A stretch of 64,000 nucleotides of DNA, taken from contig JASLED010000094.1 in NCBI GenBank assembly GCA_030151255.1, forward strand, positions 58,962 to 122,961, written 5' to 3'. The position numbers were made by a program, and so were the translations under genes. Source of the stretch: Flavobacterium sp. (lineage in GTDB: Bacteria > Bacteroidota > Bacteroidia > Flavobacteriales > Flavobacteriaceae). The notes under the pieces are model-generated. The model saw nothing but the letters and a program-made list of their open reading frames with translations, was not told where the DNA came from and searched no databases. Every line of letters begins with the position of its first letter. The stretch's first letter is position 1. This document shows, piece by piece, positions 1 to 8,461 of this stretch.

Positions 1-550
1 TGAGGAAATTATTCAATTAGTCTTTTCAGAAATAAAAAGCTACGGATATGAAAATCCTCAAAAGAAATTAATTGCAGGAATTGTTTTAACAGGTGGTGGT
101 TCAGAATTAAAACACATCAAACAACTTGTAGAATATATCACAGGAATTGATACACGTATAGGATATCCTAACGAACATTTAGCTGGCGATTCTAGCTTAG
201 AAGTATCAAGTCCGTTATATGCAACAGGTGTTGGATTAGTAATGGAAAGCGAAAAGCACAGATGCAAAAGCGCTGTAATTATCACAGAAGAAAAGGTAGA
301 GCCAAAAATAGAGGTAAAACCCGAAGTTAAAAAAGAAGAACCCTTAGTAGCACAACGTTCTGTAGAAGAAGTGTTAAATGAACGAAGAGAAGCAGCTGTA
401 GAAAAACTTCAATCAGAAATTGAAACAAAATCTACACAAACAACAGACGATGTAAAGGATAAGCCAATAAGCACGGCAGACCGATTCGAAAGTGGTTTCA
501 TAGGAAACTTTTTTAGAAAGATTAAAGAATTTATTGAAAAGCAAGAATAA
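1..550 (+). CDS. ftsA: Cell division protein FtsA, C-terminal part (5' end outside window)
   Basis: Actin-like ATPase that anchors FtsZ filaments to the inner membrane at the division site. The frame is open from the first bases, so only the C-terminal ~180 residues are present. The visible part includes the closing glycine-rich element of the actin fold (GIVLTGGGSEL) and the following SSPLYATGVGL segment. A charged Lys/Glu-rich linker comes next. The protein ends in an amphipathic helix (FIGNFFRKIKEFIEK) of the kind that serves as the FtsA membrane-targeting sequence. ftsZ begins 15 bp downstream, the usual division-cluster order. An internal ATG at 242 is not the start, because the conserved fold continues upstream of it. 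Confidence 0.93.
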   Translation, partial: EEIIQLVFSEIKSYGYENPQKKLIAGIVLTGGGSELKHIKQLVEYITGIDTRIGYPNEHLAGDSSLEVSSPLYATGVGLVMESEKHRCKSAVIITEEKVEPKIEVKPEVKKEEPLVAQRSVEEVLNERREAAVEKLQSEIETKSTQTTDDVKDKPISTADRFESGFIGNFFRKIKEFIEKQE

Positions 551-565
551 TAAAACGATACGTAT

Positions 566-2611
566 ATGGAGAATACAGATTTCGGAGGAATAAAGTTTGA
601 CATGCCTAAAAATCAATCAAACGTTATCAAAGTAATTGGTGTAGGAGGTGGAGGTAGCAATGCTATTAATCACATGTTTAAACAAGGAATTAAAGGAGTT
701 GATTTTATTGTTTGTAATACAGATTCGCAGGCTTTAGAAAATAGCTCTGTTCCAAATAAAATTCAGTTAGGTGTAAATTTAACAGAAGGACTTGGTGCAG
801 GTGCTAATCCAGAAGTGGGGCAACAATCAGCATTAGAAAGTATCGAAGAAATTGAAAAAATGTTAGATACCAATACCAAGATGGTTTTTATTACCGCTGG
901 TATGGGAGGAGGAACAGGTACGGGTGCTGCACCAGTAATTGCTCAACTTTCTAAAGAAAGAGATATACTAACTGTTGGTATTGTTACAATTCCTTTTCAA
1001 TTTGAAGGTAAAGTTCGTCAAGAACAAGCCTTACGTGGAGTAGATCGCTTGAGAAAACAAGTAGATTCACTTATTGTTATCAACAACAATAAATTGCGTG
1101 AGGTATATGGTAACTTAGGTTTCAAAGCAGGCTTCTCCAAAGCTGATGAGGTATTATCAACTGCTGCTCGTGGTATTGCTGAAGTTATTACACACCATTA
1201 TACTCAAAATATCGATTTAAAAGATGCTAAAACAGTTCTTTCTGATAGCGGTACAGCTATTATGGGATCTGGTACAGCTTCTGGCGATAATAGAGCTAAA
1301 GATGCAATTATTGATGCTTTAGATTCTCCATTATTAAATGATAATAAAATTGCAGGTGCGAAAAACGTATTATTGTTAATCGTGTCTGGTACAAACGAAA
1401 TTACGATTGATGAAATAGGTGAAATTAACGATCATATTCAAACAGAAGCAGGACATAATGCAAACATCATTATGGGAGTTGGTGAAGATGATAAGTTAGG
1501 CGAAGCTATTTCGGTAACAATTATTGCTACAGGTTTTAACTATGAACAACAAAAAAATATTGTAAACATAGGAGAGCCAAAAGTAATCATTCATACATTA
1601 GAAGAAGAGCAAAAAATTGAACGCGATCTTACACAAACATTATCTACAAATTCTTATGGTTTTACAACTCCAGATCAACCATTAAGAACAATTGCTGTTG
1701 GTGTAGATCAGCCTCTAAATCCAATTAAAGAAGAAGAAAATTTAGAGGAGCCAAAGCGAATATTATATACGTTAGATGATGATTTTGATAACGAAAATAA
1801 TGATGACGATGATTTTGGTGGAGGACCAACACCTCCAGATCAACCAATAACAGGACCAGATGATTTTGCTTTAGATAAAACGGAAACAGAAGCGTCAAAT
1901 TTAGATGTGTTTTTTGAAATTGTAACGCCAGCTACAATTAATAAAGAAGTAAATGATTTTCAAAGAGATATAACTACAAATAAAATAAAAGATATCAGAG
2001 ATATTCTTGTAGTAGATCCAGAATTTGTTATTGTTTCTCCAAAAAGACAAGAAGTTACAGCTCCAGTAATTCATCATTTTTCAGAAGTAGAAGTTTCTAC
2101 ATCAGAAATTGTAGCTCATTCAAATGATGTATTTACTACAACATCTTCATCAAAAGAAGAAGTTATCCGTTTTTCGCTAGAAGATTATATGGATAAAGAA
2201 GAAGAACTTACAAAAGCAAAACCAGCAGCAACGCATAAAGAAGAAATTGAAGAAGAATTCAAATTCTCTGTTCGCTCGGAAGAAACAACAATCATCAATA
2301 AAGTAACTGTTGAAACTACAGAAGATGAATATGATGAAATGAATCCGATGGAAATGAGTATTGAAGAATTTACTTTGAGAAACAGAGCTGCTGAACGCAG
2401 AAAAAAACTGAAAGATTTTAATTATAAATTCAATAACTCGCCAACGCCTTATTCTGATTTAGAAAAAGAGCCTGCTTATAAGCGAATGGGAGTAGATTTA
2501 GATGAAGTAAATAGTGAAAGCAATAAATCTAGAGTTTCATTTAGTTTAGATAGTAATAACGATCCAAAATTAAGATCAAATAATTCTTTTTTACATGATA
2601 ATGTAGATTAA
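566..2611 (+). CDS. ftsZ: Cell division GTPase FtsZ with long acidic C-terminal linker
   Basis: Tubulin-like GTPase that polymerises into the cytokinetic ring. The 681-residue product carries the glycine-rich GVGGGGSNA loop near residue 26, the tubulin signature GGGTGTG at residues 114-120, and the T7-loop equivalent IDLKDAKTVL at residues 216-225. The GTPase core ends near residue 330. About 300 residues of low-complexity, Asp/Glu/Thr-rich linker follow, then a conserved-looking C-terminal tail (NNSFLHDNVD). Many bacterial FtsZ proteins are ~380-400 residues, so the linker is very long, as is known in flavobacteria. It is co-transcribed with ftsA by spacing, and a hairpin with a T-tract follows the stop. 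Confidence 0.98.
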   Translation: MENTDFGGIKFDMPKNQSNVIKVIGVGGGGSNAINHMFKQGIKGVDFIVCNTDSQALENSSVPNKIQLGVNLTEGLGAGANPEVGQQSALESIEEIEKMLDTNTKMVFITAGMGGGTGTGAAPVIAQLSKERDILTVGIVTIPFQFEGKVRQEQALRGVDRLRKQVDSLIVINNNKLREVYGNLGFKAGFSKADEVLSTAARGIAEVITHHYTQNIDLKDAKTVLSDSGTAIMGSGTASGDNRAKDAIIDALDSPLLNDNKIAGAKNVLLLIVSGTNEITIDEIGEINDHIQTEAGHNANIIMGVGEDDKLGEAISVTIIATGFNYEQQKNIVNIGEPKVIIHTLEEEQKIERDLTQTLSTNSYGFTTPDQPLRTIAVGVDQPLNPIKEEENLEEPKRILYTLDDDFDNENNDDDDFGGGPTPPDQPITGPDDFALDKTETEASNLDVFFEIVTPATINKEVNDFQRDITTNKIKDIRDILVVDPEFVIVSPKRQEVTAPVIHHFSEVEVSTSEIVAHSNDVFTTTSSSKEEVIRFSLEDYMDKEEELTKAKPAATHKEEIEEEFKFSVRSEETTIINKVTVETTEDEYDEMNPMEMSIEEFTLRNRAAERRKKLKDFNYKFNNSPTPYSDLEKEPAYKRMGVDLDEVNSESNKSRVSFSLDSNNDPKLRSNNSFLHDNVD

Positions 2612-2631
2612 AGATAAAATGAATAAAAGTT

Positions 2632-2668
2632 AAAAGCCATGAAAACCTTATGTTTTTGTGGCTTTTTT
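2632..2668 (+). terminator. Rho-independent terminator after ftsZ
   Basis: The stem AAAAGCCA (2632-2639) pairs with TGGCTTTT (2659-2666). An inner AAAAC/GTTTT helix extends it, and a T-run follows. The 3' edge abuts the promoter of the next gene. Confidence 0.8.
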
Positions 2669-2669
2669 A

Positions 2670-2677
2670 TATATTTG
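2670..2677 (+). promoter_or_regulatory. Bacteroidota -7 promoter box (TATATTTG) for the GatB/YqeY gene
   Basis: Matches the TAnnTTTG consensus of Bacteroidota housekeeping promoters and lies 20 bp before the ATG at 2698. A TTTTTG run near 2653-2658 may serve as the -33 element. It sits immediately behind the ftsZ terminator, so the gene has its own transcription unit. Confidence 0.65.
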
Positions 2678-2697
2678 CAAAATCAAAGATTTAAAAT

Positions 2698-3150
2698 ATG
2701 AGCTTACAAGTAAAAATAATGGACGCTATGAAAAGCGCCATGAAATCAAAAGATAGTGTAGCTTTAGAAGCTTTAAGAGCAGTAAAAGCAGAGTTGTTAT
2801 TAGCTCAAACTCAATCAGGCTCAAAAGAAGAGTTAAACGAAGAAGAAGAAATCAAAATTTTGCAAAAATTGGTAAAGCAACGTAAAGATAGTGCTGCAAT
2901 TTTTACAGAACAAGGACGTCAAGATTTAGTAGAGCCAGAATTAGCTCAGGCTGCTATTATAGAACAATTTTTGCCAGAGCAATTATCACAAGAAGAAGTA
3001 GAAAAAGCCGTAGCAGCAATTATTGCTGAAGGTGGTTTTTCTGGTATGCAAGCCATGGGACAAGTAATGGGATTAGCCTCTCAGCAATTGGCAGGTAAAA
3101 CAGATGGAAAAACGATTTCTACGATAGTAAAAACGCTATTAACAAAATAA
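2698..3150 (+). CDS. GatB/YqeY domain-containing protein
   Basis: A 150-residue stand-alone GatB/YqeY-family protein. The family is related to the C-terminal helical domain of the amidotransferase subunit GatB that recognises tRNA, and may act in tRNA-dependent amidation or translation, but its exact role is not settled. The N-terminal half is a helical, Lys/Glu-rich domain (MKSKDSVALEALRAVKAEL). The C-terminal half holds the typical FLPEQLSQEEVEKAV and GKTDGKTISTIVK segments. Length is normal for the family. It follows ftsZ with its own promoter and is followed by tRNA-Arg. Confidence 0.92.
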   Translation: MSLQVKIMDAMKSAMKSKDSVALEALRAVKAELLLAQTQSGSKEELNEEEEIKILQKLVKQRKDSAAIFTEQGRQDLVEPELAQAAIIEQFLPEQLSQEEVEKAVAAIIAEGGFSGMQAMGQVMGLASQQLAGKTDGKTISTIVKTLLTK

Positions 3151-3160
3151 TATAAGGTTT

Positions 3161-3234
3161 GTCCGTGTAGTTCAATTGGATAGAATATCAGATTTCGGCT
3201 CTGAGGGTTGAGGGTTCGAACCCTTCCACGGACG
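3161..3234 (+). tRNA. tRNA-Arg (anticodon TCG)
   Basis: Folds into a full cloverleaf. Acceptor GTCCGTG (3161-3167) pairs with CACGGAC (3227-3233), with discriminator G at 3234. The anticodon stem TCAGA/TCTGA encloses loop TTTCGGC, giving anticodon TCG, which reads CGA. The T-loop is TTCGAAC with a five-pair stem. CCA is not encoded. Confidence 0.93.
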
Positions 3235-3240
3235 CAAACG

Positions 3241-3277
3241 AAAAAAGGATTGTATTTATTATACAATCCTTTTTTTA
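3241..3277. terminator. Bidirectional terminator between tRNA-Arg and the coiled-coil lipoprotein
   Basis: AAAAAAGGATTGTAT pairs with ATACAATCCTTTTTTT around a short loop. A/T tracts lie on both sides, so it can serve both converging units. Confidence 0.85.
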
Positions 3278-3294
3278 TACTTAATAATTTTTTA

Positions 3295-3702
3295 TTATTT
3301 GCGTGCTTCTAAAATAGGTAAGCTAGCTTCAGTAGGAACATAGATTTTAGAACCTTTACTGTTGCGAATAGCATCTATTTTTAAATACTCTAAGTACTCT
3401 TTATTACCTTTCATTGATTCGCCAATTATCCTATTAGCTTCTGCTACTCCTTTTGCACGTTCTATTTCTGCTTGCGCTTCTGCTTTTGCAATTTTAATTT
3501 TTGCCTCTGCTTGTAATGTTGCTGATTCGTTTTCTGCTTTTGCAGTTTCAATCATTGCTTTTTTACTATTTTCAGCTTCTAATAAGGTTGCTTTTCCATT
3601 AGCTTCAGCATCTTTCATTTTTTGTTGACGATTAAACTCCCAACAAGATGTTAGTGAAAACGATAGTAAAAGAGTTCCGAAAATAAGTATATGTTTTTTC
3701 AT
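3295..3702 (-). CDS. Small lipoprotein with SPFH/stomatin-like coiled-coil tail
   Basis: A 135-residue predicted lipoprotein. The signal sequence ends in the lipobox SLTSC with Cys20 as the likely lipidated residue. Residues ~25-90 are an Ala/Glu/Lys coiled coil built from repeats such as AEAQAEIERAKGVAEANRI. The last ~40 residues (EYLEYLKIDAIRNSKGSKIYVP) resemble the tail that follows the coiled coil in stomatin/prohibitin-family proteins, but the SPFH domain itself is absent. I infer an envelope-anchored relative of the SPFH tail. Its role is unknown. It is a single-gene unit bounded by a terminator. Confidence 0.75.
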   Translation of the reverse strand: MKKHILIFGTLLLSFSLTSCWEFNRQQKMKDAEANGKATLLEAENSKKAMIETAKAENESATLQAEAKIKIAKAEAQAEIERAKGVAEANRIIGESMKGNKEYLEYLKIDAIRNSKGSKIYVPTEASLPILEARK

Positions 3703-3916
3703 CGATTAATTCACTTACAAAATCAAGTGAGAAGGTTTAGTATAGTTTTATTTATTAGAAATGGTAAATAAAACATTTTTAAATTTAGTTATAATAGTAT
3801 TGTTTTCTTTTTGTTTACTTTAAAAGTATATGCTTTCCAATTATATAAGATTATTTTTAAAGAACTTAATATTTGTTATCGATTTTTTAATTTTACATCT
3901 ATACAAACTTGGTGTT

Positions 3917-4312
3917 TTATAAATAAGATATTATTTCTTGTGTTTTGCGTTTCAAATCTTCTAGATCATCATAAATAATACAAAAATCGGCCATTCCAGA
4001 AAGTGTAGTTGAGTGTTCAGCTTCGCTCTTGCGCAAATAAATTACGGGTTTTCCCTTTGCTTTGGCATATCCTGCTTCTATTCCAATACCAATTCCTTTA
4101 TCAGTTGTTTCGGCAAATAAACAGCAGCTATTGTCAATGTCGTTTAGCGCTTTTTGCATCATCTCTTTTTCCTGTTTGGCCGTAAATGTATAATTTTCAA
4201 TAAATACAAATGGCTTATAGTTATTTGATGTAATTACTTCTTTTAAAAGTGTTATTTCATTTTCTAACTTTTTATGCAAAGAAAAACTACACGATATATA
4301 AATTTGTTTCAT
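3917..4312 (-). CDS. Nucleoside 2-deoxyribosyltransferase-like protein
   Basis: A 131-residue protein resembling the nucleoside 2-deoxyribosyltransferase superfamily, a Rossmann-like fold that cleaves or exchanges N-glycosidic bonds of nucleosides or nucleotides. It opens with IYISCSFS. It has an acidic middle segment with ALNDIDNSCCLFAE, and the family signature GIGIGIEAGYAKAKGKPVIYLR-like block (about residues 73-95), whose glutamate corresponds to the catalytic residue of the family. Typical members are 130-165 residues. It could be a nucleotide-salvage enzyme or a related base-clearing hydrolase; the substrate cannot be assigned. It stands alone. Confidence 0.75.
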   Translation of the reverse strand: MKQIYISCSFSLHKKLENEITLLKEVITSNNYKPFVFIENYTFTAKQEKEMMQKALNDIDNSCCLFAETTDKGIGIGIEAGYAKAKGKPVIYLRKSEAEHSTTLSGMADFCIIYDDLEDLKRKTQEIISYL

Positions 4313-4437
4313 ATAGATGGAATAGAATGTGCTTTACAAATGTAACAAATTTTAAAATGAACTGTCTAATAGATAAATAGGGCAATTTTATTTAAAGTTA
4401 GACAAATAGGAAGCTTCTTAATATAACAAAAAGATGC

Positions 4438-4445
4438 TATTTTTG
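4438..4445 (+). promoter_or_regulatory. -7 promoter box (TATTTTTG) for mvaD
   Basis: TAnnTTTG match 18 bp upstream of the ATG at 4464. No clear TTG at the -33 position. Confidence 0.55.
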
Positions 4446-4463
4446 TATAAAACTTAATGAGCG

Positions 4464-5552
4464 ATGATAAACGAAACTGATTTTATATATAAACTAAACA
4501 ATGAACAACCAGTTGTAAACGAAGGAATATTTACTTGGAGTTCGCCAAGTAATATTGCGTTGGTAAAATATTGGGGAAAGAAAGACAATCAAATTCCTGC
4601 CAATCCATCGTTGAGTTTTACTTTGAGCAATTGTAAAACTATCACAACTTTACAATTCAAAAAAAATAATACAAATAAATTAAGTTTTGATTTTTTGTTT
4701 GAAGGTAAACCTAAAGAAGATTTTAAACCTAAGTTAGAAAAGTTTTTTTCCAGAATTGCACCATATTGTCCTTATATAAATGATTATCATTTTGTAATAG
4801 ATTCTCAAAATACGTTTCCACATAGCTCAGGAATTGCATCATCAGCATCCGGAATGGCTGCATTGGCAATGAATATTATGTCTTTGGAACGATTATTGAG
4901 TCCTTCAATAACAGAAGAATATTTTAATAAAAAAGCATCTTTCTTAGCCAGATTAGGTTCTGGCAGCGCAAGTAGAAGCGTAAATGGAAAAATAGTAATT
5001 TGGGGAGTGCATAGCGATATTAACGGAAGTTCGGATTTATATGCTGTGCCAGCTGAATTTGATATTCATCCGGTTTTTCATAATTACCAAGATGTAATTC
5101 TATTGGTTGATAAAGGAGAGAAAAAAGTATCAAGTACAGTTGGGCATGATTTGATGTTTAATCATCCGTATGCTACAGAACGATTTAAACAAGCTCATGT
5201 AAATTTGAGTAATTTAAAAGATATTTTGATTACTGGAAATCTTGGTGGATTTGTAGAATTGGTAGAAAGTGAAGCATTGACTTTACACGCCATGATGATG
5301 ACATCAATGCCATATTTTATTTTAATGAAGCCCAATACGCTTCACATTATAGAACGTATTTGGAAGTTTAGAGAAGAAACTAAAATTCCTGTTTGTTTTA
5401 CATTAGATGCAGGAGCCAATGTACATGTTTTATTTCCTGAAAATGTAAAACAAGAAGTAATGAAGTTAATCAAAGAAGAATTAGCTGTGTTTTGCCAGAA
5501 TAATCATTTTATTGAAGATGAAACAGGAAATGGTTCGTTGTTAATTAAATAA
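4464..5552 (+). CDS. mvaD: Diphosphomevalonate decarboxylase
   Basis: GHMP-superfamily kinase/decarboxylase that converts mevalonate 5-diphosphate to isopentenyl diphosphate using ATP, the last step of the mevalonate pathway in the cytoplasm. The 362-residue product has the N-terminal SPSNIALVKYWGK motif typical of the family, NPSLSFTLS, and the GHMP phosphate-binding loop HSSGIASSASG at about residues 120-130. A later GSGSASRSV segment also fits the family. The mevalonate-kinase-like gene at 8462 lies in the same direction, so two steps of the pathway are close together. The upstream -7 box supports this start. Confidence 0.93.
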   Translation: MINETDFIYKLNNEQPVVNEGIFTWSSPSNIALVKYWGKKDNQIPANPSLSFTLSNCKTITTLQFKKNNTNKLSFDFLFEGKPKEDFKPKLEKFFSRIAPYCPYINDYHFVIDSQNTFPHSSGIASSASGMAALAMNIMSLERLLSPSITEEYFNKKASFLARLGSGSASRSVNGKIVIWGVHSDINGSSDLYAVPAEFDIHPVFHNYQDVILLVDKGEKKVSSTVGHDLMFNHPYATERFKQAHVNLSNLKDILITGNLGGFVELVESEALTLHAMMMTSMPYFILMKPNTLHIIERIWKFREETKIPVCFTLDAGANVHVLFPENVKQEVMKLIKEELAVFCQNNHFIEDETGNGSLLIK

Positions 5553-5603
5553 AAAGTGTTAAATTTGATATACAAATAGAAGTATAATTTAAAAAGTCAA
5601 GCT

Positions 5604-5978
5604 ATGAAAACTACACTAAAGTTATTCGGATTACTGATATGTAGCTTGTTTACATATCAAGGTATTGCGCAATCATCTATTGCAGATCAAAACCCAAATT
5701 ATCGAATCAGCATGGAAAAATACATGATACAAAAAGATTCATTATTGAGTTTTGAAGGAACAACTTTTCAAGATACTTACAAGGCTTTTGATTGGTATGA
5801 AGCTAAACAAGAGAGAAAAGAACAAAGAAGATTGTTTAGACATGAAGAACGCATGGAAAGAGCTAAATATTCACAATATTATACGCCATATTACAATAAT
5901 TATTGGGGAGGATATAATAATTGGGGATGGTTTCCAAGTATAGGATTTAGAACAGGAAATTGGTGGTTTTCCATTTAA
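5604..5978 (+). CDS. Hypothetical secreted protein, aromatic-rich C-terminus
   Basis: I do not recognise this 124-residue protein. It starts with a cleavable signal peptide (hydrophobic core LFGLLICSLF, then GIAQS). Next comes a polar segment, a strongly basic/acidic stretch with repeated Glu/Arg (residues ~70-88), and a C-terminus dense in Tyr, Trp, Asn and Gly. It leads a run with the LpoB-like and COG3014 genes (29 bp and then 11 bp gaps), a neighbourhood seen in other Bacteroidota. I infer an exported envelope protein working with them. Confidence 0.7.
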   Translation: MKTTLKLFGLLICSLFTYQGIAQSSIADQNPNYRISMEKYMIQKDSLLSFEGTTFQDTYKAFDWYEAKQERKEQRRLFRHEERMERAKYSQYYTPYYNNYWGGYNNWGWFPSIGFRTGNWWFSI

Positions 5979-6007
5979 AAATTAAGTATTAGCATAATAA
6001 TCGTAGT

Positions 6008-6601
6008 ATGAAATTAATTAGAACAACATTAATTGCAGCTTTTGCTGTATCAACATTAGCAATAACATCTTGTGGGCGAAAAGTAACTAGAGTTAGCACA
6101 GAAGAAACAATAGATATTAGCGGAAGATGGAATAACACCGATTCTAGAGAGGTGGCTCAGCAAATGACCAGACAAATTTTAGATGGTGCTTGGATAGGTA
6201 ATTATCAAGATGATAATAACAATAAAAAACCAACTGTTATTGTTGGAATGGTTACAAATAAAAGCCACGAACATATTGAAGCAGAAACATTTGTAAAAGA
6301 TATAGAACAAGCTTTCTTACAAACTGGGCGCGTTCGTTTAGTGCAAGGTGGTAAAAAACGTGAAGAATTAAGAGCAGAAAGAGCAGATCAGCAAACGAAT
6401 GCTTCTGTTTCTACAATGAAAAAATTTGGATTAGAGCAAGGAGCAGATTTTATTCTTCAAGGTAGTATCAATTCAATTGTTGATTCGCACAAAAAACAAA
6501 AAGTAGTTTATTATCAAGTAAATTTAGAATTAACAAACCTTCAAACAAATGAAGTTGTTTGGATTGGTGATAAGAAAATTGCGAAATACGTTAAAAACTA
6601 A
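6008..6601 (+). CDS. LpoB-family penicillin-binding-protein activator lipoprotein
   Basis: A 197-residue lipoprotein; the signal sequence ends at the lipobox AITSC (Cys22). The body matches the LpoB/YcfM-like family: SGRWNNTDSREVAQQMTRQIL after the lipobox, then the IEAETFVKDIEQAFLQTGRVRLV region, and a C-terminal ADFILQGSI...YYQVNLELTNLQTNEVVW block. In proteobacteria LpoB is an outer-membrane cofactor that activates PBP1B. In Bacteroidota the family is conserved, but whether it activates a penicillin-binding protein is inferred. It sits directly upstream of the COG3014 protein with 11 bp between. Confidence 0.85.
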   Translation: MKLIRTTLIAAFAVSTLAITSCGRKVTRVSTEETIDISGRWNNTDSREVAQQMTRQILDGAWIGNYQDDNNNKKPTVIVGMVTNKSHEHIEAETFVKDIEQAFLQTGRVRLVQGGKKREELRAERADQQTNASVSTMKKFGLEQGADFILQGSINSIVDSHKKQKVVYYQVNLELTNLQTNEVVWIGDKKIAKYVKN

Positions 6602-6612
6602 AATTTTTATTT

Positions 6613-8034
6613 ATGCTGTTTAGGCAAAATATAAAATATATATTAAAAGCATTGTTGTTGTCTACTTCAATGCTTTTAATGTTTGGATGCGCCACTTATC
6701 ATGAACGAATTACCGAGTATTATCAAGATATGGTAATGGGCAATTATGTAGGGGCCGATAAAGCATTGAGTAAAACAAAGCTGTTAAAAAAACCACGAAA
6801 TATTTTGCTGTTCTACATGGAAAAAGGAAAAGTAGAACACATGAAAGGCAATTATGCATTAAGTAATGATTACTTTAATAAAGCTGACTTGTTGATTGAA
6901 AATCAAACAAAAAAGGTGGGCGATGTAATGGTTGGTTTATTTTTAAACTCAATGTCTCAAAGCTATAAAGGCGAAGAATTCGAAATTTTTATGATTCATT
7001 ATTATAAGGCTTTGAATTACATGGCTTTGAATCAATCAGATGAAGCTTTGATTGAAGCAAGACGAATTACATTACAGAATTACGCGTTAGGCGATAAATA
7101 TAATGATAAAACAACACGTTATTCTAAAGATGCTTTTTCATTAAATCTACAAGGTCTTATTTATGAAGCCGCTCGCGATTATAATAATGCCTTTATTTCG
7201 TATAGAAACGCAGTAGAAGTATACCAATCTGCAAAAGATGGTTTGTATTATGGTGTAACTTTACCCGAAAATCTAAAATATGATTTAATGCGTATGGCTT
7301 ATTTTTCTGGATTTGATGCTGATTTAGAACGATATGAAAGAGAATTTAATACGAAATTTAAAAATTACAATGAAACCAAAGGAGGAGAAGTAATCATTTT
7401 TTGGGAAAATGGTAAAGCACCTATAAAAGAAGAAGAACGAGTGTTTTTTTCTTTAGTTAAAGGAGAAAGAGGAGCATTGTTTTTTACAAATGCTTTAGGA
7501 GTTATGATTCCAGTAGATACAGGAATTGCTGGAAAAACTAACTTAAGTGATGTGAATTCATTAATGATAGCTTATCCAAAATATATTAGCCAACCATTAA
7601 TCTATTCTAGTGCACAAGTAGATGAAAGTAATAAAAATATTTATCAATTTGAGTTGGTAGAAAATATTGATAATATCGCAATTGCTACATTAAACGAACG
7701 AGCAGGTAAGGAGCTGAGTAAAATATTAACACGTATGGCCGTAAAAAAAGCAGCAGAATACGGAGTAAAATCTGTTGCACGCTCAAACGATAATAATGTT
7801 GCTTTAGAGGCTTTAGGTTTCGGTATTCAGATGTTTAATCTTTTTTCAGAAAAAGCAGATACAAGAAATTGGCAAACACTTCCTTCTCAAATAAGTTATG
7901 CCAGAATACCTTTGCAAGAAGGAATTAATAAGGTAAAAGTAGAACTGATAACACCAAACGGCGAACGTATAGTAAAAGAGTTGGAGATTGAAGCTAATGG
8001 CAGATTGAAATTCTTTAATTTTGCTACAATGTAG
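6613..8034 (+). CDS. COG3014-family lipoprotein with tetratricopeptide-like helices
   Basis: A 473-residue predicted lipoprotein: hydrophobic signal with lipobox LMFGC and then ATYHERITEYY. Residues ~40-220 are helical and TPR-like (GNYALSNDYFNKADLL; YEAARDYNNAFISYRNAVEVY). The C-terminal half is predicted beta-rich and ends IVKELEIEANGRLKFFNFA. This matches the uncharacterised COG3014 family, which commonly neighbours LpoB-like genes. I infer an envelope scaffold in the same process as the upstream lipoprotein. Biochemical function is unknown. Confidence 0.8.
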   Translation: MLFRQNIKYILKALLLSTSMLLMFGCATYHERITEYYQDMVMGNYVGADKALSKTKLLKKPRNILLFYMEKGKVEHMKGNYALSNDYFNKADLLIENQTKKVGDVMVGLFLNSMSQSYKGEEFEIFMIHYYKALNYMALNQSDEALIEARRITLQNYALGDKYNDKTTRYSKDAFSLNLQGLIYEAARDYNNAFISYRNAVEVYQSAKDGLYYGVTLPENLKYDLMRMAYFSGFDADLERYEREFNTKFKNYNETKGGEVIIFWENGKAPIKEEERVFFSLVKGERGALFFTNALGVMIPVDTGIAGKTNLSDVNSLMIAYPKYISQPLIYSSAQVDESNKNIYQFELVENIDNIAIATLNERAGKELSKILTRMAVKKAAEYGVKSVARSNDNNVALEALGFGIQMFNLFSEKADTRNWQTLPSQISYARIPLQEGINKVKVELITPNGERIVKELEIEANGRLKFFNFATM

Positions 8035-8040
8035 TATATT

Positions 8041-8391
8041 ATGAAGGATACAATTTGTACGCATTGCAAAACAATTATTACTTGCAATGTTGAAGATATA
8101 GAAAAGTGCAATTGCACAAAAATTGAAATTAGCAACGATACCAAAAATTTTCTAAAAAGCACTTATCATAAATGTTTATGTAATGCTTGTTTGGCAAAAA
8201 TAAATACTTTGGTAGAAAAGGCAAAGCATGAAGATTTGCCAAAGCGAAGAAGTGAAATGACAGAAGGAGTACATTATTATATGGAAAACGAATATTTTGT
8301 TTTTACAGAATATTATCATTTGCTAAAAGGACAATGTTGTCAAAACGGATGCCGTCATTGTGTATACGGATTTAAGAACAGATTTGTATAG
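8041..8391 (+). CDS. Cysteine-rich CWC-type plus DUF5522 fusion protein
   Basis: A 116-residue protein with two cysteine-rich modules. The N-terminal ~55 residues hold CTHCK, CNVEDIEKCNC and CLCNACL, like the cysteine-rich CWC family. The C-terminal ~50 residues hold GVHYYMENEYFVFTEYYHL followed by GQCCQNGCRHCVYGF, the signature of DUF5522. The two modules are, to my knowledge, usually separate small genes; here they form one frame. Eleven cysteines suggest metal binding. It begins 6 bp after the COG3014 stop, so it is probably co-transcribed. Function unknown. Confidence 0.8.
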   Translation: MKDTICTHCKTIITCNVEDIEKCNCTKIEISNDTKNFLKSTYHKCLCNACLAKINTLVEKAKHEDLPKRRSEMTEGVHYYMENEYFVFTEYYHLLKGQCCQNGCRHCVYGFKNRFV

Positions 8392-8430
8392 AAAATAACA
8401 TAACAATGTACTAAGAGTAAATATTATACG

Positions 8431-8438
8431 TACCTTTG
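8431..8438 (+). promoter_or_regulatory. -7 promoter box (TACCTTTG) for the GHMP kinase
   Basis: TAnnTTTG match 23 bp upstream of the ATG at 8462, in a short AT-rich intergenic gap. Confidence 0.6.
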
Positions 8439-8461
8439 TACAGATTCTTATTTAATAATTT

